Origin: Flavobacteriales bacterium | Lineage (GTDB): Bacteria > Bacteroidota > Bacteroidia > Flavobacteriales_E > Vicingaceae | Reading direction: 5' to 3' | Length of the DNA: 64,000 nucleotides | Assembly: GCA_020853105.1 (NCBI GenBank) | Contig: JADYZM010000004.1 | Location: 164,563 to 228,562, forward strand | Shown: positions 42,712-54,100 of the stretch, piece after piece | How positions within the stretch are numbered: the first letter of the stretch is position 1 | How the letters are laid out: each line of letters starts with the position of its first letter | Translations under genes and position numbers: made by a program | Notes under the pieces: model-generated | Told to the model about the DNA's origin: nothing | What the model saw: the letters and a program-made list of their open reading frames with translations, nothing else | Databases searched by the model: none

Positions 42712-45700
42712 ATGAAAAAAATAGCCCTAATCTTTTTGTTTGCTATGATAGCAAATTTTGTGTACAGCCAATCTGCACAACCACAAGTAAATTCAAATCA
42801 GCAACCATTATGGCAAACTGGAAAACTTTATGTTAAGATTGACAACATTTCAAATTTAGATTTAAGTACTTATCCTAGTATATCAAATCAGGATTTGGCT
42901 AATATAATGGCTCAATATGGTGTTACAAAAGTAGAGAAGCCGTTCGCTGCATTAAATACTCCTGAATTTGACAGAATATATCGGTTCACTTTTACGGATA
43001 CCTTAAATACGGATAGTTTTATTGTCCATCTACTATATCTAAATGATATTGAATATGCCGAGAAAGTACCTATGATGTACCAGCAAATTATTCCAAATGA
43101 CCCGATGCTAGGAAGCCAGTATTATTGGAATATGATTAATGCTGATGGGGCTTCAACTATTTACCAGACTAATCCTAGTCCGTTGAATACAATTGTTGCT
43201 ATTGTAGATGATGCTGTTATGACTACACATGAAGATTTAGCTGCTAATATTTTTACATTAAACAGAGATGTTGCCAATTTGGATAATAACCCTAACCCTC
43301 CATTTAGCGGTATTGCTGCTACCAATGGAACAAGATTTTCTCATGGAACTCATGTTGCAGGTATTGCCAGTGCGGTAACCAACAATAATTTAGGTGTTGC
43401 TTCTGTTGGTTGGAGTAATAATATTATGGCTATTAAAACAAGACTTGATAATGACCCCTCTACAGCTATCCCTTTTGGATATGATGGTATAGCTTGGGCA
43501 GCAGCTAATAATGCAAGAGTAATTAATATGAGTTGGGGTGGTGCGGCTTTCAGTCAGGCAGAATATAATGTTATAGTTGCAGCTCGAAATTTAGATATTG
43601 TACTCGTAGCATCTGCTGGTAATAATTATTCTCCAAATAGCAATTATCCTGCTGCTTACGGAGAAGGAAGCACAGGTCAATCTTGGGAAGTAATTGATAG
43701 AACATTAGTTATTGCAGTAGCCGCTCTTGATATTAATAATGACAAGTCATTTTGGGGATACAATGGTTTTGGACAACCTATGGGGTCTAATTTTGGACAA
43801 TGGGTGGATATTTCAGCTTATGGTACAGCTATACTTAGTTCTATTTCTAACTCTTCTTTTGGATTACCTATAATTAATTAATATGCAAATTATGATGGAA
43901 CTTCTATGGCTGCTCCAATGGTTTCTGGAGTGGCGGGAATTATGAGGTCGTTTAATACATCAGCTACTGCAACTGATATTTATAATTGCCTTGTTTATTC
44001 AGCTAACCCAGATATTTATAATGCTATTTTACATCCAACAAATAATGCAGGAACAATGGGATATGGGAGGTTAGATGCAGAAGCTGCCCTAAAATGTTTA
44101 GGAGTACCTTGTTCCAATAATCCTATTGCCGTAATTACTCCTAGTTCAACCAGTATTTGTCCTGGAGGAACAGTTACATTAACAGCCAATCAAGGAATAG
44201 CATATTCTTGGTCAACAGGAGCTACAACTCAAGGTATTACCATAAATACATCGGGTATTTATTCAGTAACAGTAACTTTTGCTGGTGGCTGTACTGCAAC
44301 TACTTCTTTTAATTTACAGACCGCAGATACACAAGCACACTTAGTCGTTACAGAAAATTCAGGGTTATTGCCTAATGATGGTATATTATGTGGACAAGAT
44401 ATGCTTCAACTTTCTTCATATTTTGGATTAAGTTACCAATGGAGTGCATTTGGTGCAACTACACCAGGAATACCAGGTACGATTAATGCCGGTCCAAATA
44501 GTAATTTACCTTTTACATGGAATTATTGGGTAATTATTTCAGGTGTTGGAGGGTGTTCAGGAGTTGTTGATACAGCTTTTGGAACTGCTATTTGGAATTT
44601 ACCTCCAACAATTACTGTAACATCATCATCACCAACAATTTGTATAGGGGAATCTACTAACCTTACTGCAAGCGGTGCTAATACCTATATATGGAGTCCT
44701 GCTACGGGATTAAGCAGTACAACAGGTTCAACAGTTACTGCTAGCCCAACAACAACGATAACATATACTGTTACAGGCACTGATGTAAATGGATGTGAAG
44801 GTGTAACAACAGTTACAGTTACAGTAAACCCTTTACCTACTGTTGTTGCAACTGCCAGTCCCTACACAGTATGCACAGGACAGTCATCAACATTAACAGC
44901 AAGTGGTGCTTCAACTTATACTTGGAGTCCTGCTACTGGATTAAGTGCTACAACTGGTTCAACAGTAACAGCAACCCCATCGGTAACAACCATTTATACA
45001 GCAACAGGAACAGACGCTAATGGATGTTCAGCAACAGACACTGTAATTGTAAATGTTACCACATGTAGTACGAATCCCGATTGTGCTTTACCTACAACAT
45101 TAACTATTCCAACATCAGGGGCAACTTCAAGTACATTCTCCATACCTAATGGTTCAGTAGTAGATGTTTTAGGCAATTTTACTATTGATAATAATGTAAT
45201 ATATACTGGTGTTAAGTTTAGAATGGCAGCAGGAACTCAGATTGATATATTGACAGGTAACACCCTCACATTATCAACTTGTCATTTATTTTCTTGTACA
45301 CAACTTTGGGAAGAAATTAATGTGCCTAATGGTGCAAACCTAATTGTAAAGAGCTATTCAATTATAGAAGATGCAAAAATTGCAATTAATTGGGTGAATG
45401 GAGGTACTGTTAAAACAGAAAATTCTGTCTTTAATAAAAATGGTGCAGGATTAGCGTTAAGTAACACTATAAGTATTGCTACTAATAATATTGATGTTAG
45501 TAATACTGTATTTACATGTCGTGATTTCCCTAGCTTTGTATATACTGTTACGATTAATCCATTTATATTTAATCTGATTAAAGCAGCTTTATACAATGAT
45601 ATTGTTACGTTTGCTCCATATTCTAGTTTACTATCTCCTGCACCTGCTAATACAAGAAGTTTATACGGAGTGTATAGTAATCGAATAGAAACTACCATTG

Positions 45701-47787
45701 GTACTGCTGGAAATATTAATATAGCTAATTTATTTGACTATTTAGATTATGGTATTTCTGTTAATCATGCTTCTTTCAATGTAATTAATAACCGATTTGC
45801 TAATTGTTTTGGAGATAACTCAAGTACAAACCCTGTTGGTGTGGGTGTTTTTGCCTTAACAAAAGATACTAACAGAATTTATATAGGCGGTAACATACCC
45901 AATCAAGGTAATACATTTAGAAATTGTTACAGAGGAGCTCATATTAATAAGTACTTAAAAGTTGATTTTATCAATAACAAAGTATTAAATACTCAAACAT
46001 CTCCTAATTTTTCAGGTGTAGGTAGCTTTATTGGACATTATGGGCTGGCAATATTTACAGGTCTAAATTTAGGTAGTAATACAGTAACCGATTTCCATAT
46101 CAATAAAAATACCATTAACAACTGCGAAACAGGTGTGTATATTAATCGAAACTGGAGCAATATAGAAACCATTGCTTTAGAAATACATGATAATAACATT
46201 GATGTAACAGGTTCTGGAACTTATTGTAACAGAGGTTTCTGGATACAGGATGTGGCAGGTAATACAGCCATTTCTACTCCACCTACGGCAGTAAATGTAC
46301 AAAACAATACTATCAGGAATTGTGAAATTAATGCCATGTTGTTTGATAATGTAAAACGAAGCTTATTAGTAAGAGACAACAACGAATTATCTGTAAAACT
46401 ATCTGCACCACAAAGCCGACAAGTGATAAGATTAAATGCTTGTGATTATGGAATAGTTAGAGAAAATACAACTATAAAAACTACCAACAATACAACAATT
46501 CCTGTTGGAGCTACAACAAGTAATTTTATTACTGGTATATGGGTAAGTCAAAGTCCTAATAGTAACGTGATATGTAATACAGTAAATTATGTAGATGCTT
46601 GTTTGTTATTTGACCAGCCAAGTCCTAATAGTAATGTTACTAGAAACATAATGGACAAAGCTCGTATTGGTTTAGTGTTAGCCAATGGAGGAGAAATAGG
46701 TACACAAGGAAGTCCTACCAGCCCTAGTGGAAATAGTTGGGGAGCATTTAATAGCAGTCATATTAATCTTGCACATACCTATACTTTTAATACCTTTAAT
46801 GCTAATACTAACTCCATATTGTATTGCCGCCCAAATACTTCTCCTTGTAGTTTTGGTGCTTTTAAATCGTTCCCTTGTGTAAATCAAACATTTAATCCAA
46901 GTTTCCAATACGCATCAGGAAGTGGCTTACAAACGGCAACAGGATTAAATTTGGCGTGTGCTATCATAGTTATTGGACCTCCTGTATTTAAAATGGCTGA
47001 TGTAGTAAATGCCATTACCGATAATACTGCTAATGGTAGTTTTATTCAAAACATACGATTCAAACAGAAAAGATTTGGATTTACCAGTACCAAAGAAGAC
47101 AATACTGGAACTTTAATGAGTAACAGTACTATCAATACCTTTTATAACCAAACCCAACCTCAGAATATCGGATTATTAACGACTACCGAAGATTTAATTA
47201 ACCAAAAACAATACAGTAGTGCAAAAATGAACAATCTTGCTGCACCTGTTACCAATACGGTAGAAGCTAATTATCAACTGGTATATGATAAAGTATTAGA
47301 GCAACTGGTGGATACAGGTTATGTTTACACTCCTACTGATATTTTACAGATAGAAAATGTGGCTCAATTGTGTATGCAGGAAAATGGAGAAGCCGTTACG
47401 ATGGCAAGAGCTTTACTGGCATCCATAAGAAAAGAAGGAGTAAGTTATAATAACGATTGTATAGAAATGCCTTTTGAAAATAATGGTAATCGTTTGATGC
47501 AACAAGAAGAAACAAATCATATAGCCTCAGAAGTTAGCGATGTATTAATTTATCCTAATCCAAACAAGGGAACATTTACGGTTCAATATGAAACAAATGA
47601 AGAAGAACAGTTGACATTGACTATTGTTGAATTGACTGGAAAAATAGTGCATCAGGAAACATTACCTGTAGGATTTCAGGAAAAAGAGATTATTACTGAA
47701 AATATAGGAACTGGATTTTATTTCATAACTATCAAAACAAAATCGGGTATTTTAACCTATTCTACAAAAATGAGTATTGTAAAATAG
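42712..47787 (+). pseudogene. S8 subtilisin-like T9SS-secreted protease / beta-helix giant, split by one in-frame TAA (43879-43881)
   Basis: ORFs 42712-43881 and 43906-47787 are in the same frame. Asp (IVDDAV) and His (SHGTHVAGIAS) lie before the stop, Ser (GTSMAAPMVSG) after. Then Ig-like repeats, parallel beta-helix-like region and T9SS CTD (IYPNPNKGTF...). Confidence 0.8.
44620..45062 (+). repeat. Two tandem Ig-like (PKD/CHU-type) repeats
   Basis: SPTICIGESTNLTASGANTYIWSPATGLSSTTGSTVTASPTTTITYTVTGTDVNGC.. / SPYTVCTGQSSTLTASGASTYTWSPATGLSATTGSTVTATPSVTTIYTATGTDANGC.. Confidence 0.88.
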
Positions 47788-47792
47788 TAGTA

Positions 47793-49001
47793 ATGTTTAA
47801 CATAAAACATATACTATTGTTTCTAATTCTGGGAGTATCAAATGGGTACTCCCAGAATTTAATACTTAATTATTCGTTTGAAAATATTAATCAATGCCCT
47901 GATATGGTTAACTTTGGAAGTGTTGATAGTTGTATTGCATCGTGGGAAGACCCAACTGATGGTACTTCTGATTGTTATAATACATGTGTAGCTGCATTAC
48001 CTTTTTCAACAATCCCTTCTCATAATAATGGATATGGGTATCAATTTCCAAGAACAGGAAATGGGTATGCTGGTATTTTTGTTTATCAAGGTGCATCAAT
48101 GTATAGAGAGTATATTCATTCTAAACTATTAGATAGTTTGAAACAAGATAGCTGCTATTATATGGAGTTCTATGTTAATAAAATGAACATGGCAAGGTAT
48201 GCAGTTAATTTAGGATGTTACTTATCTAATATAACAATAAACAATAGTTCAGGACCTTTTTTTTTACTTAATTATACTCCACAAATCGAGCAGCCTAATT
48301 CTTCAATGTTAACTGATACGTTAAATTGGGTTAGAATTAACGGCGTTTATAAGGCAAATGGGGGAGAACAATTTATTACCATCGGTAATTTTAATAACAA
48401 TACAACAATAGATACTCTAACTGTTGGGGATACTGGAAATAATGGAGCATATTATTATGTAGAAGATGTTATTTTAAAACTAATCCCAAACAATATTAAT
48501 GTTGCTGATGCAGGAAATAATCAAAATATTATTCAAGGGGATAGTGTACAAATAGGAAATAATTCTTTAAGCGATGCTGTTTACAGTTGGTATCCAAGTG
48601 CAGGGTTAAATGATACAACATTGGAAAACCCTATTGCTAAACCAACAGTTACAACTACCTACTACTGTATAAAAGATGCCTGTAACAGTCAAACCATTGA
48701 TAGTGTAACAGTAACAGTACAGCCTAATGGTGTAGAAAATTATTACAATAATAAAAACTTTAAAATATACCCTAACCCTAATAACGGTATTTTTAATATC
48801 TCACACAACCTTAATGAAGAAAATTACGTCTTGGAAATAACAGATATAACAGGAAAAGTTGTTTATCATCAATATTTTAATAACATGAGAAATACTGAAA
48901 CAATAATAATTAATTCTTTAGAAACAGGATTTTATTTTGTAGGGATTTCTGATAATCAGAAAAGATTATTGTACTTAACAAAAATGAGCGTTATTAACTA
49001 A
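47793..49001 (+). CDS. T9SS type A sorting domain protein with jelly-roll-like N-terminal domain (cassette 1, gene 2)
   Basis: NLILNYSFENINQCPD...; CTD IYPNPNNGIFNISHNL...LETGFYFVGISDNQKRLLYLTKMSVIN; paralog of 57072-58265. Confidence 0.88.
   Translation: MFNIKHILLFLILGVSNGYSQNLILNYSFENINQCPDMVNFGSVDSCIASWEDPTDGTSDCYNTCVAALPFSTIPSHNNGYGYQFPRTGNGYAGIFVYQGASMYREYIHSKLLDSLKQDSCYYMEFYVNKMNMARYAVNLGCYLSNITINNSSGPFFLLNYTPQIEQPNSSMLTDTLNWVRINGVYKANGGEQFITIGNFNNNTTIDTLTVGDTGNNGAYYYVEDVILKLIPNNINVADAGNNQNIIQGDSVQIGNNSLSDAVYSWYPSAGLNDTTLENPIAKPTVTTTYYCIKDACNSQTIDSVTVTVQPNGVENYYNNKNFKIYPNPNNGIFNISHNLNEENYVLEITDITGKVVYHQYFNNMRNTETIIINSLETGFYFVGISDNQKRLLYLTKMSVIN
47825..47859 (+). promoter_or_regulatory. 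13-bp perfect hairpin in the signal-peptide coding region
   Basis: AATTCTGGGAGTA tcaaatggg TACTCCCAGAATT. Confidence 0.7.
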
Positions 49002-49012
49002 AAACAGTAATT

Positions 49013-49570
49013 ATGAAAACATTAAAAACTATCATTCTTATCATTGCTTTTTTACCTTTAAAGTTTTATGGTCAATGTTTTTCTTATGTTGTAATAACAA
49101 CTCCTCCGAGTTGTCCATCTTGTTGCGATGGTTCTATTACAATTGATAGCCTTACAGGAGGATGCCCTCCATATTCTTATACATGGTCAAACGGAAGTAA
49201 TACACCAATTATTTATCCAATATGTTTCGACTCAACTTTTTCATTAACAATTACTGATGCAGGGCAATGCTGTCCAGACACTTCTTTTAATCTTAAAATT
49301 GCATCATCAACAAGTTTAAATGAGTATGAGATACTTTACAATAGCTTTATTGTTACTCCCAACCCTAACAATGGGAGTTTCACTATTGATATAGATAATA
49401 TTGAAAATGCAACTATTGAAATCTATAACATTTCAGGGCAACTTATTTTAAAGGAAGCATTATTGAAAAGCATTACACCAATTAATTTAAAAGAAAATCC
49501 AAAAGGAATCTATTTTGTGAAAATAGAAACTGAAAATAAAGCAATTGTCAGAAAGATTACCTATCAATGA
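49013..49570 (+). CDS. SprB-repeat-like T9SS type A sorting domain protein (cassette 1, gene 3)
   Basis: TTPPSCPSCCDGSITIDSLTGGCPPYSYTWSNGSNT; CTD VTPNPNNGSFTIDIDNIENATIEIYNISGQLILKE. Confidence 0.87.
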   Translation: MKTLKTIILIIAFLPLKFYGQCFSYVVITTPPSCPSCCDGSITIDSLTGGCPPYSYTWSNGSNTPIIYPICFDSTFSLTITDAGQCCPDTSFNLKIASSTSLNEYEILYNSFIVTPNPNNGSFTIDIDNIENATIEIYNISGQLILKEALLKSITPINLKENPKGIYFVKIETENKAIVRKITYQ

Positions 49571-50317
49571 ATTTACTAATGAGGTGAGTGTTAAAATTTT
49601 TTCAATATAAGAGAGTAGGGGGTAGCAAAAGAAGCTCCCTTATAAAGAGAGCGAAGAGCAACCAAGCTCGAACCAAAGAAACTGAATGTAGAAAACATAA
49701 AGCCACTTATTGCGAATATAAACGAACTTAAAACCACACTTACGATAATAACCTAGCCAAAACCAAGATTTTACACGATAATGACCTAACCAGAAACAGC
49801 CTTTAATAGGACTAATACAGGTATTAATAAGAATACATAACATAATTAAAAATTTAAATGAACCCTTGGCAATACGCCAAGTTAGGCGTTCACAATGGTT
49901 TTGAGTGAGGCAAATGCAAGGAGTAAAGCGGTTTACGGTGTGGTAGCAAAGTGTAGGGCTAAATAGCTTTACTACATTTTATCCTTGCAATTTCCCGAAC
50001 CAATAACCATAACTTTGCTGCAACTTGTGTGTGTCAACCCCAAATCATCAAGCTAATAATTATTGAAACATAGAATTATGTTAAATAGAAAGGCGTGTTG
50101 GCAGGAAAGAAATGCGAGCAAGCGTTTGGCGTGAATGAATAAATGCGTAAAAACAAACAAAAGGGGCTTGTTCTTTTGTTGCGTAGCAAACAATTACTTT
50201 TGTATTGTTTTAGCATTTGTACAGAGAGCGAAGATAGCATATTTCTTTCTTGATTTTTTGGTTCTTTTTTATCAAGAAAAAAGAACAAATAAAACCACGA
50301 CAGTGAACGCAGCATAG

Positions 50318-50363
50318 AAAAATGCGAATAAAGCCTTAAAATTATTAAGGCAAACGCATTTTT
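50318..50363. repeat. Conserved hairpin in repeat A
   Basis: AAAAATGCG..GCCTTAA aatta TTAAGGC..CGCATTTTT; same stems in copy B at 59849-59889 with a shorter loop. Confidence 0.7.
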
Positions 50364-50445
50364 TGTATGCAAGTGAACTACCATATAATTTTTTTGAGCG
50401 AGGGCAAAAAGAATAAATTTTTTAAAAAAGAAAGGCAATGTGCGG

Positions 50446-50751
50446 CTATTTACACATAATGTCTAATTATAAGACAAAATGATATACCGAATAAATTCTA
50501 ATCGCTTTAGAATTCAATATTTTTAAATTTGTGGAGAATTATATTGAATACGAAATCCTTCGATACAATTCCGATGAAAAATCGGAATCACTCAGGATGA
50601 CAGTCAGAGCGATGGAATGTGCGTTCTATTTACCCGCCAGGGCGAAACGAAGTGGAGACATAATAAGAATTATAAGAAAAAACGAACTAAAAACATACCA
50701 CTAAAAAACAATATCGTTTTGTCTTATAATGTATTGCGTTATGTTAAATAG
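50446..50751. mobile_element. MITE-like element A with ~38-bp imperfect terminal inverted repeats
   Basis: Left CTATTTACACATAATGTCTAATTATAAGACAAAATGATAT; right ATATCGTTTTGTCTTATAATGTATTGCGTTATGTTAAATAG. No transposase. Confidence 0.65.
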
Positions 50752-51023
50752 TCTTAGGTTTTTAAAGAATTAATTCTTTAAAAAGGGCAAAAAAAATTAT
50801 TAAAACAAAATCAAGTAAGGGTTTAAAATTTGCTATTTTTCATAGCAATTTTAAACTCTTACCTACCGCTTTTTTTAGCGAAAAATGTGCCCCGCTTTTT
50901 GGCGGGGCTTATTTTTTAGCTGCGTGAGGGATAGAAGCGGCATCCTTTCTGTTTTTCACAGAAAGATATAGCGGATAGCCCGACCTTTAGGGCACGCCCA
51001 AATCATCTAACTTTGCCTTAATA
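50720..51023 (+). repeat. 304-bp structured intergenic element, copy 2
   Basis: Near-identical to 41311-41614, with a compensatory stem swap at 50889-50908. Confidence 0.9.
50922..50999 (+). ncRNA. Structured RNA module, resembles Flavo-1 RNA, copy 2
   Basis: GCGTGAGGGATAGAAGCGGCATCCTTTCTGTTTTTCACAGAAAGATATAGCGGATAGCCCGACCTTTAGGGCACGCCC; differs from copy 1 at one base. Confidence 0.6.
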
Positions 51024-51140
51024 AAAATCTCTTTTGTTATTCTTTCAGTATATTTCTGATTAGTAACTAAAGGTCTATTATTTAGATACATTCTAAATTA
51101 CAAACAATATGTTTAATATCAATTTTTTTTATATAACTTC

Positions 51141-51167
51141 GGGTTAATTTCTCTTTTTTATTAACCC
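51141..51167 (+). promoter_or_regulatory. 5'-UTR hairpin 17 nt before the ATG of the metzincin giant
   Basis: GGGTTAAT ttctctttttt ATTAACCC. Confidence 0.5.
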
Positions 51168-51183
51168 CTAATATTCCATAATT

Positions 51184-54100
51184 ATGAAAAAAATTATATC
51201 TATCGTAAGTCTATTGGTATTTATAACCAGTTTAAATGCACAAAATTATAGATTACCTACTACAAATGCAGATAGTATACCTGATATGGTGGTTTATGAT
51301 AGGGAAGGTAATTTATATAATGTAAATGATTTACGATTTTCTTTACCCAATCCAAACAACCCACAGTTACAAACAATTTCTCCTACATGTAATGCAGGCA
51401 TCTTTAGACTTCATTTTGTTGATGCTGGACTAAATAGCGGGTTTGATGATCCTATTTTAGGACCTCAAAGACAGGCTGTTGCTTGTCAGGTTTTTACAGA
51501 TTTAAGCCAACTTATAAATGAAGCTAATAGCCCATATTCCTCTATTCCAAATTTAGGGAATGGTAATTCTTTTGTAGAAATTGAAGTAAGACAATCAATT
51601 AATACTTTATCTAACCCAATGTTAGGGATGGCTGGTCAATATTATTTGTCTTCATCATCTGGTATTGTCCATGGTACAGTATGGGAGACTATTAATACTG
51701 GAATAGATTCATGGTTTGGAGTTAATAATAGTAACCTTGGAAATTTTGGAATTTATCATGGATTAATGCAAATAAATTTTGGACATCCTTTTTATTTAGG
51801 AAATAATCCATCAGCTATTCCTTCTGGTGATTTTGATTTATATACAGTGATTTTGCATGAAGCTCTCCATGCTTTAGGTATAGGCTCTCTAATTAATCAA
51901 AATGGCACAAGTAAAATTACCAATACAAATCCAGGTATATATAGTATTTATGATACATATTTAACAGATAATTTGACTGGAAATAAATTAATTAATACAA
52001 CAAATTGCTATAATTCTCAAGCAACTATTTTACCTTTATCGAAACTAACAACCCCTTGTTCTATTACTTTTGATGGAACATCTACAACCTTTGTGTCATC
52101 CGATGCAATTTGGTCTAATGGCACCAGTCTAAGTCATTATCCAATTGGCTCGTGTTCTAATAGTGGAAATTATGTTATGAACCCTTCTTTAGCACCAGGG
52201 ATAACTAGAAGATTCCCTAATATAGAAGAAGTAACAACTCTCTGTGATATAGGTTATTCAACTTCCGGTATTTATGCTTCTACTACTTATCCGTCAATAG
52301 GTAATTGTGGAACAAGAGTGGCTGGTGTTAATGATTATGCTACTTACACAAGTTCAGCTCCCGGAGTAAATTTTCAGACAGCGTTTAATACACCTTTTAA
52401 TTTTTCAAGTTCCGATATATTAGGAAACGATGAAAATGCAACCTATTATGAATGTTTGGAAGTAGTAAATGCCACAGGTATATTAACAGGATTGCTTTCA
52501 GGAAGTGTAGGAAATACAATTACGTTTACTCCAAATACTGGCTATTCAGGTGTTGCCATTTTAAAATATATTCCAAGAGCCAGTGCTACTGGTATTAAGG
52601 GAAATACTACTTACATTTTTATCTTGGTAAGCCCTCCTCCTTTGCCACCATGTACTCCTAACCAATGTGAAATGATTTGTTATGGAGGTTTTGAGGAATT
52701 TACAAGTCAGTTGCAGTATGATTTATATACTCAAGGTGGTTTTGCTGCTGGATGGGCAAACTCTTTTAGTTTCGTACCCCAACCATTTTCTGATAATTCT
52801 CCAGATTTCAGAAATACTACAATTAATTTTCCACTTTACAATGCTTGTTCTGGAGTTTTCACAGCAATTTCTGCTCATTCAGGAATTTCATACATAGGGT
52901 TAATTTTAAGAAATTTTAGTAATGGGGATAATAATCCAGAAGGTCCGTCACTACCATTAAACTCACCATTACTACCTGGAGAAACAGTTACTGTCACGTT
53001 GTGGGCAAGGCTTAATAACAGTCTTTGTCAGGGCGGTATCCAAGCTAGATTTACTAATATGCAACCTTGTCAAAATAATACTTTTCTAGGTAACTGTACA
53101 GGATTAATACAATCTCCAATAATTTCTTCTCCAATAATTACTTCTAATGGTAATATATGGCAACAGCTCACATTAAACTATACAAATAGTACAACTACAA
53201 CTTTTACTCATCTATTAATTAATTCCTTGCCTGCAACAACTGCGGTTTTTCCTATTAATCCAATTTATATTGACGATGTAAGTTGCATTAAAAACACACC
53301 AAATATTACTATTACAAAAACAGCACCTTCAAATGCTTGTCCTAACGATGTAATTACATATACTATTGATGTTTGTAATACCTCTACTTTTCCAGCCAAC
53401 AATGTTCAAATAACCGATGTTTTATCGAATGGATTAACAGTTGTTTCAGGTGGTTCTTTTACTTATCCCACTCAAACTATTTCTAGTTTACCAGCCGGAG
53501 GATGTCAAAGTTTCACTTTAAATGCACAAGTTAATGTTTCTACAGGAACAGTAAGCAATACTGCAACTGTTTCGTCTGGTGGATGTCTGTCTAATATTAC
53601 TACAAATACCACCACCACCACAATCAGTCAACCTACTTTAAACATTACTCAGGTTGCTAGTAGCACCAATCCTATAAGTGGAAGTACAATAAATTTAACT
53701 ATTGATGTTTGTAATAGCACTCCAAATACAGTAAATAATATTATTGTAGAAACGACTGTTCCAAGTGGCAATACCATTTTACCAGGATCTGGATATACAG
53801 TCTTAGGTAATGTTATAACTTTTAATTCTTTTAACTTACCAGCAGGAACAACTACCTCACCATCATGTTTAACTTTTATAATTCCTATTACTGTTAATTG
53901 TAGTGGTTCGGGTTCTATTTGCACATCTATTTTGTCTGGGGGTAATAGTTGTCTATCACAAAATAATTGCACAAACATCAATGTTGTTTCATCAGCTAAT
54001 CTTACTGTTTCGCCATCATCCCCAACGATATGTTCAGGACAATCAACTACATTAACTGCTAGTGGTGCAAATACGTATGTGTGGAATCCCGGAAATTTTT

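Larger units (their letters stand above)
49571..50751. repeat. Composite non-coding repeat, copy A (~1.18 kb)
   Basis: Collinear, largely identical with 59109-60229. Ends with a TIR-bounded element and TTATGTTAAATAG. Confidence 0.9.

Noticed and set aside
43879-43881. Stop codon read as programmed recoding or alternative genetic code
   Set aside because: TAA terminates normal genes throughout the window and no recoding signal is evident; recent mutation or error is simpler.
50076-50438. Minus-strand 120-aa ORF and plus-strand 60-aa ORF in repeat A
   Set aside because: Not preserved as equivalent ORFs in repeat B, where only a shorter 70-aa ORF remains; lies in hairpin-rich non-coding repeat.
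41311-51023. The two 304-bp direct repeats considered as ends of a composite transposon
   Set aside because: No transposase or target-site duplication between or within them; RNA-structure conservation explains them better.
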